64,000 bases of DNA, from contig NGBS01000882.1 in NCBI GenBank assembly GCA_002245135.1, positions 124,001 to 188,000 of the forward strand, given 5' to 3'. Below are positions 11,701 to 24,571 of the stretch, one piece after another (positions within the stretch are counted from its first letter, which is position 1; every line of letters begins with the position of its first letter). Source of the stretch: Proteromonas lacertae. Taxonomy: Eukaryota > Sar > Bigyra > Opalinata > Proteromonadidae. Under the pieces are notes generated by a model. It had not been told where the DNA came from. It ran no database searches and was given only the letters and a program-made list of their open reading frames with translations. The position numbers were made by a program, and so were the translations under genes.

Positions 11701-14700
11701 CAATAATACGTGGAGTAATTATGGTAAAGTATTTGCTGAAATGATATTTTTTAGACTAAAACACCTAACTGATCTTGAAATATGGTGTTATCATAATAAG
11801 ACAAATATTGATGGAATAATATATTCACATGATTTAGAAATAGATAACTAGTGGAAGTAGTAATACTGATCTTACATTGACAATAACAGAAAAAACAGGT
11901 CAAAGTAAATTATTAGATGGAGATAAATGTTATATAATGGCAAAATTAGATGCAAATACAATTAAGTAAATATACACCAACTACTGCTGATAAAAATGAT
12001 AATACTGGTTGTGAAATATGTAATGAATTTGTTATAGATGACTGATAGAAAGATATGGTTAAAGAAACCAAAAGATTTATCATGTGAAGTAGTAAAAATG
12101 CTACTAACTGATAATTCTGAGAAATATAATATGACATTTGGAGCAACATTAACAAGACTTATGATAAATCATTATATTGATACTAAAGAATTAAAAATAC
12201 CAAGTGGTTGTACAGGTGTCTGACAGTAGTACAGCTTATGAAAAAATTCGTAAAAGTGCAAATATGACGATTGAAATATTTGGATATGAATGTGACACAT
12301 TTAAAGATAAAGATGATCATATGATTTATATAAGAAAATATGTAGATAATAATAATAATATAACTGTGATGTTTAGAAATGAAATAGACTTTTCACCTTT
12401 AGAGTTTAGAAAACTATTTGATACAGAAGGAGATACAAAAACAATAATGTCAATTATTTTAAAACCAGCTCCTTTTATTGACGTAATAGAAAGTAATAAT
12501 GGATTGAAGATATATAAAGTTCCTTACAATTATGGATTTCAAAATGATGGTACTGTAATAGGAGGAAATTTCACTATAACAAGTCATTCAGAAGATAATA
12601 CACAAACCAGTACTTTCAAGTGTTAAAGGTACTTACTGGGGCTTTAATTATTCCAAAGTTTTTACATATTTAAGTTTTGAAGATCCTGGAAATAATAAAA
12701 AAATATGTAATGATCCATATGCAAGTGGTTGTACAGGTGGTTATTATCCATTAGATTTTAATTATACATATAATTCTTCATCAAATAAAACAGATTTATC
12801 TGATTATAAATGGAATATAGTTGAAAAGAATACTACAAATGGAAAAGATGGTAATCATACAATTGAATTAATTGGTTTTTATGAAATATTTAATTCAATA
12901 ACAGGATATACAGGAAGTGATAAAAGTGGAATACCAATAGCCTGTTATCATCCCAATAAAAATGTTGATAGTTTATTATATTTATATGACAGTACAATAA
13001 AAGAGATGATAAAAATAGAAATAGTATATTAATAGATATAACAATGAATGCTGATGGAAAACCTGATAATTTAACTGCAGGTGATTTATGTTTTATATTG
13101 TGGAAAAAGGATTTGTCAATTATTGATATTAATTCTTCTCCTATTAAAACATCTGGTGGAACAGATGATGCAGCTGTTGCTGCAAGTGGATGTGATAAAT
13201 GTGTTAATTTCTACTATAATGCAGATAGAGATCAATGGTATTATAGTAATCCAGATAATAGTATGAAATGTAGAATAAAGAAAATACTTAGATCCCATCA
13301 ATTGATAATTCAAAACACGATAGAGAATATGATATGGAGTTAGGTGCATCTTTAACAAGAATCTTAATTAACAATTATTTGTTTAAAAATGGTGTAGGTA
13401 CATATGGTAATAAGAGTGCTGAAGTTGGAAGATTAGAAATACCAAAGCATTGTACTGATGAAGATACTACCTCTACAACACTTTATAGTGATTTAAATGA
13501 GATGATTAGAAAGAGTGCTAATGTGAGTATTACATTGAAAGGATATGGAAAGGATTTATTTAAAGATGATAAATCTCATATTATTTGGTCTAAAATGGAT
13601 AATAAATATATATCATTCATTAAAGAGTTTGATTTGTTTAATGTATCTTATGATAAAATGAAAGGATTATCAGATTCAGAAAATAGTCTTACAATGACAA
13701 TACATGTAACTCCAGCTCCAATAATCAAATTAATTGATTATGGTGATTATAAAATATATGAGATTCCAAGAGTATATGATTTTAGTAATAATGGAAGTAT
13801 AAGAAGTAATTTGACTGCTGATTCTGTTAAGAGTGAAGATCCATCAGATTGTAGTTTTCAAGATAAAAATGCATATTTCTGGGGTTATAATAGTAGTAAA
13901 ATGATTAGTTATATAAGTTTTGAAAGTTACAAAGATGAAACTGATGCAATTAAAGAAGGTGAAATTTGTTTAGATCCTTATAATTGTGGTGGCAAATATT
14001 ATCCATTAGATTTTAATTACACTGTAAATAAAGGATCAGAAAGAGTAGATTTTACTGATTATAAATATATACATATACCTAAAGTTAAAAATGATCCTAC
14101 AGATGCTACTAAAACTGTAATTACCTTACCAGGATATGGAACAATATTCAAATCAATAGGATTCTTTGGAACATTTTCATCATCACCACAATCAAGAAAA
14201 AATATTCCCATAGCATTCTATCATCCTGAAAAGAATAGAGAAAGTTTATTATATATTTATAATTCTACTATTACAACAGTATTAAATTCTACTCAATCAC
14301 TATCTAATGCTGTACAAATAGAGGATTTGGTTATAACAATTACTCCTAATTCTTCTCCACATAATAATCATATAGCTGCAGGTGATATAGGTTTTATAAT
14401 GGCAAAGAAAGATGGTAGTGTTATTAATTTAAATAATAATAAACTATCAGGAGGTCAAGATAATCTATTAGTGAATAGCACAACAAAAGTTTGTGATCAA
14501 TGTGTTAATTTCTATTATAATACTTATAGAGATCAATGGTTTTATAGTAATCCAACTAATTTCACAGTAATAGATGCTGGAATGAAATGCACCGTTCAAG
14601 CAATAGAAAAAGGAATAACTGATGATACAAAATACGTTTATAATGTGACAATGGATTCAACATTTTCTAGATTAATAATAAATCATTACTTACAATATAA

Positions 14701-17700
14701 AGAATTAGAAATTCCATATTCAAATTGTACTGATTTAACAGAAAAAGGTACTTATTCAAATGGTTCAATTATAAATATGTTAGACACAGTTCGTAAAAGT
14801 GGAACAGTTAATATATCAATAAGTGGATACGAATCTGATAAATTTAAAGATACTTTAAGTCATATGATTTATGATGTAAAAAATGATACACATTATAACC
14901 AAAGTATATTAATAGTAAAATTAAGAGAAGAATTGTTATTTGAAAAAGTTAGATTCAGATTATTAGATGATAATATATATAGTGATGATAATAAACTAAA
15001 AATGTCAATATTAATAAGTCCAGCTCCAAAACTAGTTCCTATATATAGTAATAATGGATTAAAAGTGTATAGAGTTCCATTGAATTATACAATACTTAAG
15101 AATGATGCAAATAAATACATAATCAAAGCCAATTTAACCTGTACAAGTAATACAACAGATAGAATGAATAATATAAATACAACAAAGACAATAGATGGTG
15201 TCTATTGGGGATATAAAGCTGATGATGACATTCATAAAGTAATTAGTTATATAAGTTACAATGAGACATTATGTGATGATCCTTATGGTACAAAAAATGA
15301 TCAAATAGTGAATTGTCGAAATAAATATGCTTATGATTTTGATTGTAAAATGAAAGACGATATGACAAGAGTTGATTTAACTGATTATAAAGAAATCAAA
15401 CTATCAAGTCAGAATGTTACTAACAAGAAATTTACTTGGGTTGGATTTGGTGAAATATTATATAATAATGGATGGACAACAAATAATGATGCCACTACAG
15501 AATTTGAATTTCGATGTTATCATGGAGATAAGACTGATGAATATTATAGTAATTTAACATATTATAAAGCCAAAGTATCATTTAGTAATGCAGACTATAT
15601 AACTCCAAATATTATAAACTTCACTCCAAAAGATGTTAATATAACAATTGATGATACATTAAATCCAAAAACCTTACAAGAAGGAGATATTTGTTTCTTA
15701 TTATCTACAAGAGAAGGTAAGGCAATAGAATTAGTTACAAAGAATCCTGTAAAACCTTCATCACCTAGTGGAGTAGATGATTGTGATGCTTGTAATGTAT
15801 TTTATTATGATACAATCCGAGATGAATATTATATAAAAGAAATATATCTTCATCGAATTCAAAGTAATTATACCGAATTCCCACAAGGTGTTTATACGAA
15901 TAATACAATTATATTTAGTTATGGAATAATAGATGGAGTATTATCTAATTATTACGAATATTCATATTATAACTTATTAAAACCAACCAATAAATCTTCA
16001 ATTCCTGAATTACGAAAAGTAATAAAACCCACAAATATAATCGAATTATCATTAAGTCGACCAGATCCAACTGATTTGAAGAAACGAAAAGTGTATTATA
16101 AAGAAATCACTCAAATCTTATCAGTGGAAGAAAAAGACGAAATGTTTAATATTTCATCATATCCACCATTTTTACCATTACAAAAGATGTTTAATGAAGT
16201 TAAAAAATTGCCAAATGATACAGAAACAAATTTTGATTATAGTGTAGCAATTATAATAACACATGTTGTGTTACCAAACAGTGATTGTAATTATGAAACA
16301 AAAATATGTAAACATTATTTATTGAATCTTAATTTACCAATTGAAGGTGGAAATGTAGTAATTAGTAAAGATAATGAAGTAATTGGATCAGGAAATGTAT
16401 TGTCTTATAAGAGTATATATCCACAAGTATGTTATATTCAATACAAATTTAACGATGAAGAAAAATATGATGGTGAAAAGTTCTATAAGGCATTTAATTA
16501 TACAGAATATGATTATAAGATCAGTTCAACTCGAAATGATTTATCACTTTATACTGAATCAAAAGTAATAGATGTAACAGATGATTCAGGTAATCCTACT
16601 AAGACTACAATCCAGTGGAATAATTATGGTAAATCAATCGAATTAATGGGTTTAATTGATAATAAAGAAATCTCAATGTTATGTTATACACCTCCTCAAA
16701 CACAAATATCAGAAGATATTGAAGCAATCGAATATAAAGCAACAATTACCTTATATAAAGAAGATATTCGATTTGAATTTAATAGTAATAAACCTTCAGT
16801 GGGTGATGTCTGCTTTTTAACTGTTAATGGAAAAGGTGAAAAAATGACAGTAAAAGATATGGAAGCTTCTACATTCTTCGTTGAAAAAGATGGAAAAGTA
16901 TATTATAAATATGTTGGAGAAGATAATGTAACTGTTACTACAACCACAACTACCACTATAACTAATGAAGTGAATGTAACAGTAACGAATGAAGTAATAA
17001 CAGCTGGTGGAAATATCTTTAAACAAATGCAAGAGATATATAATGATGATGATGAAGAAATACAGCCAGATACACCAACTCAACCACCAGATAATAAATT
17101 TTCACTTAATTTTGCTGTTCCATTACCACAAGATGAAAAGAAAGAATTAGTAATATCCAAAATAGAAATAGATAAATGGATGAAAGTGCAAATCTATAAA
17201 GGAACAGTAAAACAGTTAGAAAGTACAGTAAAAATCACCACTATTGTAAGAACAATAGATCATTTTGTGATAGTAAAGATAGCTCCTGAAATTAACTTGA
17301 ATTTAGAAGATAATCGAATGAGAAGAAGATCAAGAAGAAGAAGAAGAAGAATTTTAGCTGATGATAATTATATTGTAATAATAACACTTGATATAGAATC
17401 TCCATCACTTAGTACTGATCAAATATTAATACCATATAATGGTGAATTAAATTTAAATAAAGAAGGTGGATTATTGTTTTGTACTAACTTAAATAATGGT
17501 GAGAAAGGATTGTTAGATGTAACTAGTTATTATAAATATAATGATCAACAGATGATGTATGTAAAATTTGATTTTAAAGTAGCAAGTGATCCAACTACAT
17601 TATCCTGTCAAGTTGCATTTAAACGAAATGATTTATCATTATACACCAGTTCAATTGTAGAAGAATTTAATAAAACTTATAGTGATGGTAGAAGTGATAC

Positions 17701-19027
17701 ACATCATTTCAAAGTTGTTTGGAAAGGATATGGTAAGGCATTTCAAGAGTTAATAAATCCACTTCTTTTACCTAGAACAGATTTGCAGGAATTGAAAATG
17801 CTATGTTTTCATCCAAATGGAGGTGATGATGATGCAAATGATTATAAATTACGTCAGTTTTATACTCAAATTGCTAGTATAAGTAGTGATTTGGAGATTC
17901 ATTTTTATGAAGGTGAAAATGGCGATCTAATGCAAGCAAAAGATGCAGATAATACTAATGATCATACTCGAAATAGTGATGGAAGTTTAAGAGTTGGAGA
18001 TATTTGTTATCCAATGAATAAAATAATTACTGATGATGAACAGAATGGATATACAAGTAGAATTCAGTATATTGAAGACGTAAGTCAACTTGATGCTGCT
18101 AAATATTTTGAATATAAAAAAGATGATGATGATAGTGATAATGGAGAATGGTATTATAAGACAGTAGATACTTCTAATGAAACAGAATCAACAATAACAT
18201 CTGAAGGACCACAAATTATGTATAATAAAGATAAGTCTGAAGAAGTATTAGATCAATACAACAAAACGAAAGAGATTTTAGTTATAATATCTGATGATGA
18301 AGCTGGTGGTGTATTTAAAATGAAAATATCAAATGGAATGATACTTGAAATATATATAAAAGGTACAAAGGGAGGAGTAGAAGGATATGAAAAACGATTT
18401 ATTGGTCAAATTGCAAGTATTAGAAGTGGAACTAAAGAAAATGAATTATTAATAACAACAATTGAAGATTTCTCAGATTTTCCAACAAACACAACAAATA
18501 GAAGAATATTAAAAGAAAATGAAGTAAGAGGAAGAATGATGGCAAATAATGTAATTAGTAATATTGCTGTAGCAATAACATTAAGAGAGAATTTAGTAAG
18601 CTCAAAATTAGCAGAATGTAGTGGTAATGGTTTTTGTGATAGAAAAACAGGAAAATGTGAATGTTATAATGGATTTACAGGAATAGCCTGCCAAAGATTA
18701 GATTGTCCAAATAATTGTAATAAACGTGGAAGATGTGTTCCTCTGAAAGAATTATTATCTGGAAATGGCTTAGAAGGATATGAAGGTTTTGAAACTAAAG
18801 ATGATAGTGTATTTGGTTGTTTATGTGATAAAGGATATCGTGGATATGATTGTAGTTTGATTGAATGTCCATCTGGTGAAGATTATATGGAAGGAAGTAA
18901 TATGGATGAAGAAGATGAACAAAGAGATTGTAGTGGAAGAGGTATTTGTGATTATACAACTGGTACTTGTGAATGTTTTAGTGGATTTAGTGGTGAAGGA
19001 TGTCAATATTATCAGATTTTAGGTTGA
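8780..19027 (+). CDS. Giant secreted EGF-like protein with eight tandem novel modules
   Basis: The ATG at 8780 starts a signal peptide (MLKLAITFTIIVKLILSIC), followed by an EGF-like unit (CPNDCSGNGQCTKEGVCIC, then GADCSERVCP across a 78-nt intron, 8958-9035). Eight copies of a module of about 350-430 residues follow, marked by a WCYH-like tetrapeptide near 9643, 10715, 11783, 12941, 14216, 15514, 16678 and 17799 and by recurring GDxCYLM/GDICFL, CxxC and YSYISF elements. Three EGF-like repeats close the protein (18613-19020; CSGNGFCDRKTGKCECYNGF, CPNNCNKRGRC, CSGRGICDYTTGTCEC) before TGA. There is no C-terminal membrane segment, so it is probably secreted or a matrix protein. The last exon is open for 1,897 codons from 13334. 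Between 9574 and about 13333 the same modules are broken by many frame changes. The family is not recognised; a role in adhesion is only a guess. Confidence 0.72.
9280..18600 (+). repeat. Eight tandem coding modules, period about 1.1-1.3 kb
   Basis: Marker tetrapeptide positions give spacings of roughly 1070, 1070, 1160, 1275, 1300, 1165 and 1120 bases. Each module has a first part with a WCYH/CYHP strand and a GD(I/K/V)C(F/Y) strand, a CxxC pair with aromatic residues (for example CDQCVNFYYN), a middle part with an IPxxC motif and a RKSA(N)VxI segment, and an end with VTPAP/LTPLE and YISF strands. The first three modules are shorter versions than the later ones. Confidence 0.75.
9574..13333 (+). 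pseudogene. Frame-broken stretch of the giant EGF protein (modules 1-4)
   Basis: Translating all three frames shows recognisable module pieces in succession: 9574-9918, 9906-10160, 10306-10557, 10990-11205, 11177-11491, 11463-11744, 12038-12223, 12204-12626 and 13044-13343. Neighbouring pieces overlap or abut in different frames, and the protein text matches the intact modules downstream, so introns do not explain the shifts. For example, near 9906 the text runs from METCV-like to the SITSSS frame within a few bases. The stretch is either decaying or badly resolved in assembly because it is tandemly repeated. Confidence 0.65.
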
Positions 19028-19119
19028 AAATAGAAGGAATGACAAATTGTAATATAATTATTGTTTTTATTATTATATTATATTATTGCTTATTTAATAT
19101 TTTGTTTGTTTATTACCAT

Positions 19120-21055
19120 TTAATAGTCATTTAGCAAACTGATCATATAATCTGTAAATTGCAATTTCCCTATTATCGAGTTGATTGTCTTTTTAGTCAT
19201 TACTGGAGCATCTTTAGGATTTAAACTTAATTCAACTTTTGTCTTTCCTTCAGCTGAACTTAATTTATCATCATTATTCATCATCTGGAGCATTTTCATA
19301 TTGTTTCTTCAATAAAATAATCTTATTCTTTATAACTTCTAATAATGGTTCAATATATAATCCTTTGTAATTGTGAGGATCATTATTATAATTAAACTAA
19401 ATTAAATAAAAACAACAATAATACATCTGAAAATTTCAATATTGCTCTGTAATATGCTAAACATGAATTTATTCTTTCATAATAAGTGTCAATTTCTTCA
19501 TAACTATACAAATTATATCATAATACTAAACATACTGTGAAAATATTCTATCAAATAAATCAAATTTATGTTCATTCAAAAATAAACTCTCAACTTTCTT
19601 TTCTTTAGAATGTTGAATAAAATAATGTTGAATTTTTGATATAAAATATGATGAAACAGTATCTGAAGTTGATAGAGATACAGCGATTTGATATAAGATA
19701 ACATAAAGATCATTACTATGAATTTTCTTTAAGATATTATCTAAAATTGTATTAAGTTCTCTTCTCTTATCATCACTACTAATTTGTTCCATTAAATGAA
19801 CATAAACTTTTAAGAAATTTGAGAAATCTATTTGTAATTACTATAATAATTTAGTCATACAATATCTATCATCACTATCTTGAAGGGATAATGGTTGTAA
19901 ACTGATTGAATCACTTTCAATCCTTACAAAGAAATTATCTATTAATAACAAACCATTTTCATATGTCTATTACATTTATATATTGATTACAATATGATAA
20001 CATACTTTTAACTCTTTAAAATAAACAGTTATATAATAAATAAACATATGAAACATTTCAGTGGTTGATAAAACTTGAGGTAATTGTAAACTGATCATTG
20101 ATTGGTTATCTTTATATTGTACAAAATATGTAAAAACAATATAAGCCAATCCTTTATCACAGATACTTTCATAATCATCAGATTTTATTTCATTTGCATC
20201 TTCACCATATAATAATCGATAAATCTATTAATAATAATAACAATTTAAATATATTATTATCATACATTTCTTCCTCTGTGACACATTTCATTTTGTATAA
20301 ACAAATAATAATTAATATTATATTTTGGTAATATTTCAATTACTTTATCAAATATATTGTAATCATTAATTTCAAAACATTTTTCACATCCTGTTAATAT
20401 CATTTCAATCATTTTAGTTTTCTAATATAAAAATATAATAATATTTATATACTAATTGTAAAGTCTTAGATTCTGATGGATGATTTATACCTTCCAATAA
20501 AATGATAATTATTTTGCTAAAATATCTCAAATCTTCACGAATTGATTCTACTGACGAATCTTGAAATAAGGATGTTCTTAAATAATCATCAATGTCATCA
20601 TACACTTGTGTTCTTGTTTTACCAACTCTAGTTGCAGCTATTGTCATTGCTCTTATTAATAAAAAACGATTTCTTCTATTTAATGAACTTAGTAATGCTT
20701 TTCCTTGAAATAAAAACACTATTGGATCTCCTACTGAACCCATTGAAAGTATTGTTTCTTTTACTGATTTGTATTTATTTTCATCATCTAAATACTTCAA
20801 TATATCAGGTAAAAGAACAACAGCATCTTCTAAGAACTTTTTCTGTAAAAATGAGATAGAACACTGAATATAATATACATCAGAACTTAAGCAGGTCAAA
20901 AAGAATTCAAAATCCTCATCAGATATATCAGGAGTAAGACAAGGCAGTAAATTGGTAATTGCATCAGGAATGAGTCCCTAGATAAGATATATTGTGCATT
21001 TTTGTACTCTTTGAGAAATATATATTTCTGTTAACTCTTGGATGTTGTTAGACAT
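19120..21055 (-). CDS. Helical-repeat protein, possibly glomulin/ALF4/Ybp2-like (uncertain)
   Basis: The ATG at 21053-21055 starts MSNNIQELTEIYISQR. A 30-nt GTACAA...TAG intron follows and the frame continues as GLIPDAITNLLPCLTPDISD. Further GTAT...TAG introns lie near 20445-20415, 20267-20228, 20006-19968 and in the 3' half. The last exon ends ...TDYMISLLNDY with TAA at 19120-19122. The protein is almost entirely amphipathic helix, with no transmembrane or catalytic motif, consistent with a HEAT/ARM-like scaffold. The N-terminal pattern (ISDEDFEFFLTCLSS) reminds me of the glomulin/ALF4/Ybp2 group, but this is weak. Its stop faces the stop of the giant EGF gene across 92 bases. A profile search would decide the family. 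Confidence 0.6.
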
Positions 21056-21177
21056 TCTAAAAATGCAAAAATAAAAAGTGAATGAATCAAGCCTAAATAA
21101 TTGTTTGAATGACATTTACTGTGAAAGGAATGTTAATTTTTGAAAATGCAAATAAAAATTTATCATAAAACTATTAT

Positions 21178-22857
21178 TTAATTAGAAGGTAAAGTAAACG
21201 TCGATCTCTTACCAGATTTAAATCCAAAACAATCAAATACCAGCTCCTTCTTTGTATTAATAATAATTTTTGTACTAAGAATCTCATCTTTAATCAATTC
21301 ATTTATAGAAAATTCAAAAAGTGGTTTAAAATCACCTTCATTTTCTTCATATCCTTTAAATAAAACATTACATCCTTCACCCACTTTAATACTCTATAAT
21401 AATAAAATCAATATTCAATATACAATTTCTTTCATTATAGGAATTGGTGTTTTCTTATTGAATAATAAAATTTTCTTATCATTACCATCTAAATAAATAG
21501 ATTTTGATAAACATGGTATAGATGATAAGTGATTAACATTATAATTATATTTCTGTATTTTAACTTCTATTCCACAACCATATGATACTAATTCTTCAGG
21601 AGAGGCTTGATCTTTAACTTGATTCTCTGAAAATAATTTTGAAATTGATAATTTAATTGAATTGATTCTATAACCACCTCCACATGGAATTACACCTTTA
21701 ATACTGTCAATTTGTATGTTTTCTTCAGTTAGAAAGTCATATATAAAAGTAGATAATCTATTTAACAAGAAATAAATATTTATTATTATTTATATATTGA
21801 TACTTTGTTAATTGTGATTGTATTAATACATCAAACCTTGTGCTTGACAATTGAGTAGTGAAATCAACACCATCAGCAAGTGATTCGATAGAAATCTAAA
21901 ATAAAATATTTAAAATAATAATACATAATATATATTTGATGATGATAAACTATATCTCGCCTCTTTTGCATATTTCAACAATTTTTTCATTGCTTTTTTA
22001 TTGGTTGTTTTTATTTCAATTGCTCCTCGATATTTCCTCTGGAATTCATCAGCTAAATGATCAGCGATTATTAAATCAATATATTTACAACCGATGTTAT
22101 ATATGTTTTTATATTTTAATATTTTTATTATTCCATTTTCATAGTTTAATAAACTACAAGTACATCTTGTTCCACCAATATCTATTATTAAATAATTACC
22201 ATTATTTTCTTCATTGCTATTGCTATTATTATTATTTTTGTCAATATATGAGAGTAGAACAGCTGTTGGTTCTTTAATGAATGAGAGTAAATTAAAACCT
22301 GCAGATTTAATACATTCTTTTAGAAAATCACATTCTTTATCTGTGTATTCTACTGGAACTGAAAATACTAATTCTTTTAGATTTGCACCTGCATTTGCAT
22401 CAATTACAGATTTCAAGTATTTGAGATAGTTTGTGTAAGCTTGTTTGAGTGTGTAGTTTATTTTTTGGTCATTTTTTGTTACTGCAAATGTAATATTACC
22501 GTCATTGTCTGTTATCATTGATGATGGCAAGAATTGTTTTAGATTTGGATCTAACTCATTTTCTTTTTGATGTAATAATCTTTTAAAGGAAAATATTGCA
22601 TTTATTGAATCACGAATTAATGAATTTTCAGCCGTTACGCCAAAAGAACCTGATCCTTCACTGTAAGACATAACTGTCGGTAAATTATATAAAATTAAAG
22701 AAGCTTGATATAAGATAAAATAAAAAAGATATCATCTTTCACCATCAGCATCATGTAACATTGTTGGTTCGCTTGATTCCTCAGTATTAATAAATACTTT
22801 ACAATATTCATTACCAAAATCAATACCGCAACCAGGTGTATATGTTTTTGAGTCCAT
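21178..22857 (-). CDS. HSPA14: Hsp70-family protein of HSPA14/Ssz1 type
   Basis: The ATG at 22855-22857 starts MDSKTYTPGCGIDFGNEYCK, the phosphate-1 loop of the Hsp70 ATPase. Exon 1 ends at 22743; a 69-nt intron (22674-22742) leads to VMSYSEGSGSFGVTAENSL. Later motifs are FSVPVEYTDKECDFLKEC, IKEPTAVLLSYI, YLIIDIGGTRCTCSLL and GVIPCGGGYRINSI, with introns near 21895-21923, 21768-21811 and 21385-21415. A beta-rich substrate-binding part follows, ending in TAA at 21178-21180. Matching features to HSPA14 include LADEFQRKYRG, KEARYSLSSS and the short length (about 500 residues) without a lid. HSPA14/Ssz proteins partner a J-protein in the ribosome-associated complex and assist nascent chains; that role is inferred. 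The adenosine motif GGGYRI is a variant of GGSSRI, common in this subgroup. Confidence 0.82.
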
Positions 22858-22937
22858 TACTTCTCTATTTAGTCAGAAAAAAGAAATGTGTATTTATTCA
22901 AGCTTCGAGCTTTGCTTCATTGTTTTTTGAATAAATA

Positions 22938-24478
22938 ATGGATTCTATCCCTTCAGATAATGATGAAATAAGCCCAGAAGTTTCATTATTAGGAAAGAAA
23001 GGCAGAAGACTAAGAAGCACACCTCATAAACCAATTGCTCAAAAGAAGAAATCTTATAAGAAATACCTTATTTTATTATGCATTGCCAATTTCTTCAATT
23101 ACACAGGATATTCAGCTTTGTCACCAAATCTAACAGCAATAGCAAAAGATTTCAATATGTCAACAGAAGAAAGGGATAGAAAGTTAGGAAGAGATTTAAA
23201 CACTGTCTATTTGTTAATAAGTGCACCAGTAACATTTTTGATCACATATGCAGCCGATAAGATGAATCGTAAATATCTCTTTGCTTGGAACACATTTATA
23301 TGTCAATTATCAGGTATTTTAACAGGTTGTGTGACAAGCTACACACAGTTATTCCTCTGTCGTGGATTGGGAGGTATAACAATGGGAGCTGCAATGCCGA
23401 ATTATGTTTTCACTTTTAGGTGATTTATTCTCTAATAATTCACGATCGAAAGCTTCAGCCTTAGCCTCTGTAGTAATGGGAATGGGAATGTTATTTGGCC
23501 AAGTAATCAGTGGTTTAATAGGTCAATATTGGGGATGGAAAAGTCCATTTTTATTATGTTCAATACCTGGTGCTTTAGTCAGTTTACTTGCTTTTAGTAT
23601 ATATATTATTATTATTATTATTATTATTATAGAGATGGAACCACCTCCACGTGGTGCTCAAGAAGATGCAGTCCAACAGAACAATAATGATCGATGAAGA
23701 GGTTGATTATGGTGGAACTATGAATTTACAGACATTTTCTAGTATTTTTAAAATTCCTAGTAACAACATATGTATATATATATATATATTATTAATAATT
23801 ATCATCTTCATTAATAGTATTCCTTCAAGGCATTCCTGGTTGTATTCCATGGGGAGTAATCTATGTATATTTACCTGATTATTTAGTACAAGAAACTTCA
23901 CTCAATATGAACCAAGCCACGATCATTGTGATATTATTTGGAGTTGGAGCTACACTTGGTAGTGTATTAGGTGGATGTTGTGGTCAAAGTGTTTATAATA
24001 GAAATAAAGTCTATTTACCTATATTTATGGGGGTTATGACCATTTTAGGAGCACCTACGATGTTGATATTGATGAAAGTGAATGTGTCATTTAAGAATTT
24101 GTATAATTGTGAAATTTTTATTGTTTAATAGTGGAAGTGTATTATTCGTCGCATTTTTGGTTATATGGACAGCTTTTGCTGTAAATATAGCCGGTACTAA
24201 TCTTAGAGCAATTCTTCTCAACGTTAATTTACCTGAAACAAGAAGTACTGTTATTTCTATTTCACAGTTTGTTAATAATATTGGAAGAGTATTAGGTCCA
24301 ATCGTCGCTAATTGGTTTTTATCATTGGGAAGAAAAACTGCATTTTCAATTCACATATTATTTTTGGTTTATAAGTGGTATTTTATTAATTATTTCTGCA
24401 TATTTTCTGAAATCGGATGAAGAAGCTCAAAAGAGAAGAGTTGCTGATAATTTAAACCATCAAAGAGAAAATGTCTGA
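22938..24478 (+). CDS. Major facilitator superfamily transporter (spinster-like), with frame breaks
   Basis: The ATG at 22938 begins a charged N-terminal tail and then TM1 (YLILLCIANFFNYTGYSALS) with the family-typical SPNLTAIAKDF and RDRKLGRDLN. Later segments include PVTFLITYAADKMNRKYLF (the GxxxDRxxRR-like loop 2-3), RGLGGITMGAAMPNYV, SLLGDLFSNNSRSKASALAS, GLIGQYWGWKSPFLL, MEPPPRGAQEDA, GIPGCIPWGVIYVYLPDYL and AGTNLRAILLNVNLPETRST. About twelve helices are expected. Introns of the GTATAT...TAG type lie at about 23600-23633, 23774-23817 and 24102-24131. Three one- or two-base frame changes interrupt conserved sequence, near 23410 (a T-run), 23690 and 24360, with the true C-terminus ...DNLNHQRENV ending at TGA 24476-24478. 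The substrate is unknown. It could be a working gene with sequence errors or a recent pseudogene. Confidence 0.75.
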
Positions 24479-24571
24479 GAAATAGATTTTTTATTTATTA
24501 TTATATTGTTAGAATTTGTGTTTATTATTTGGTTAATACCAATCTTATAAAATAGTTGAGTTATAAATGTT

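Noticed and set aside
16817-17083. Leftward ORFs inside the giant EGF exon (also 18821-19006)
   Set aside because: Antisense shadows of strongly conserved coding sequence; Ile/Ser/Thr-rich artefacts of AT-rich codons.
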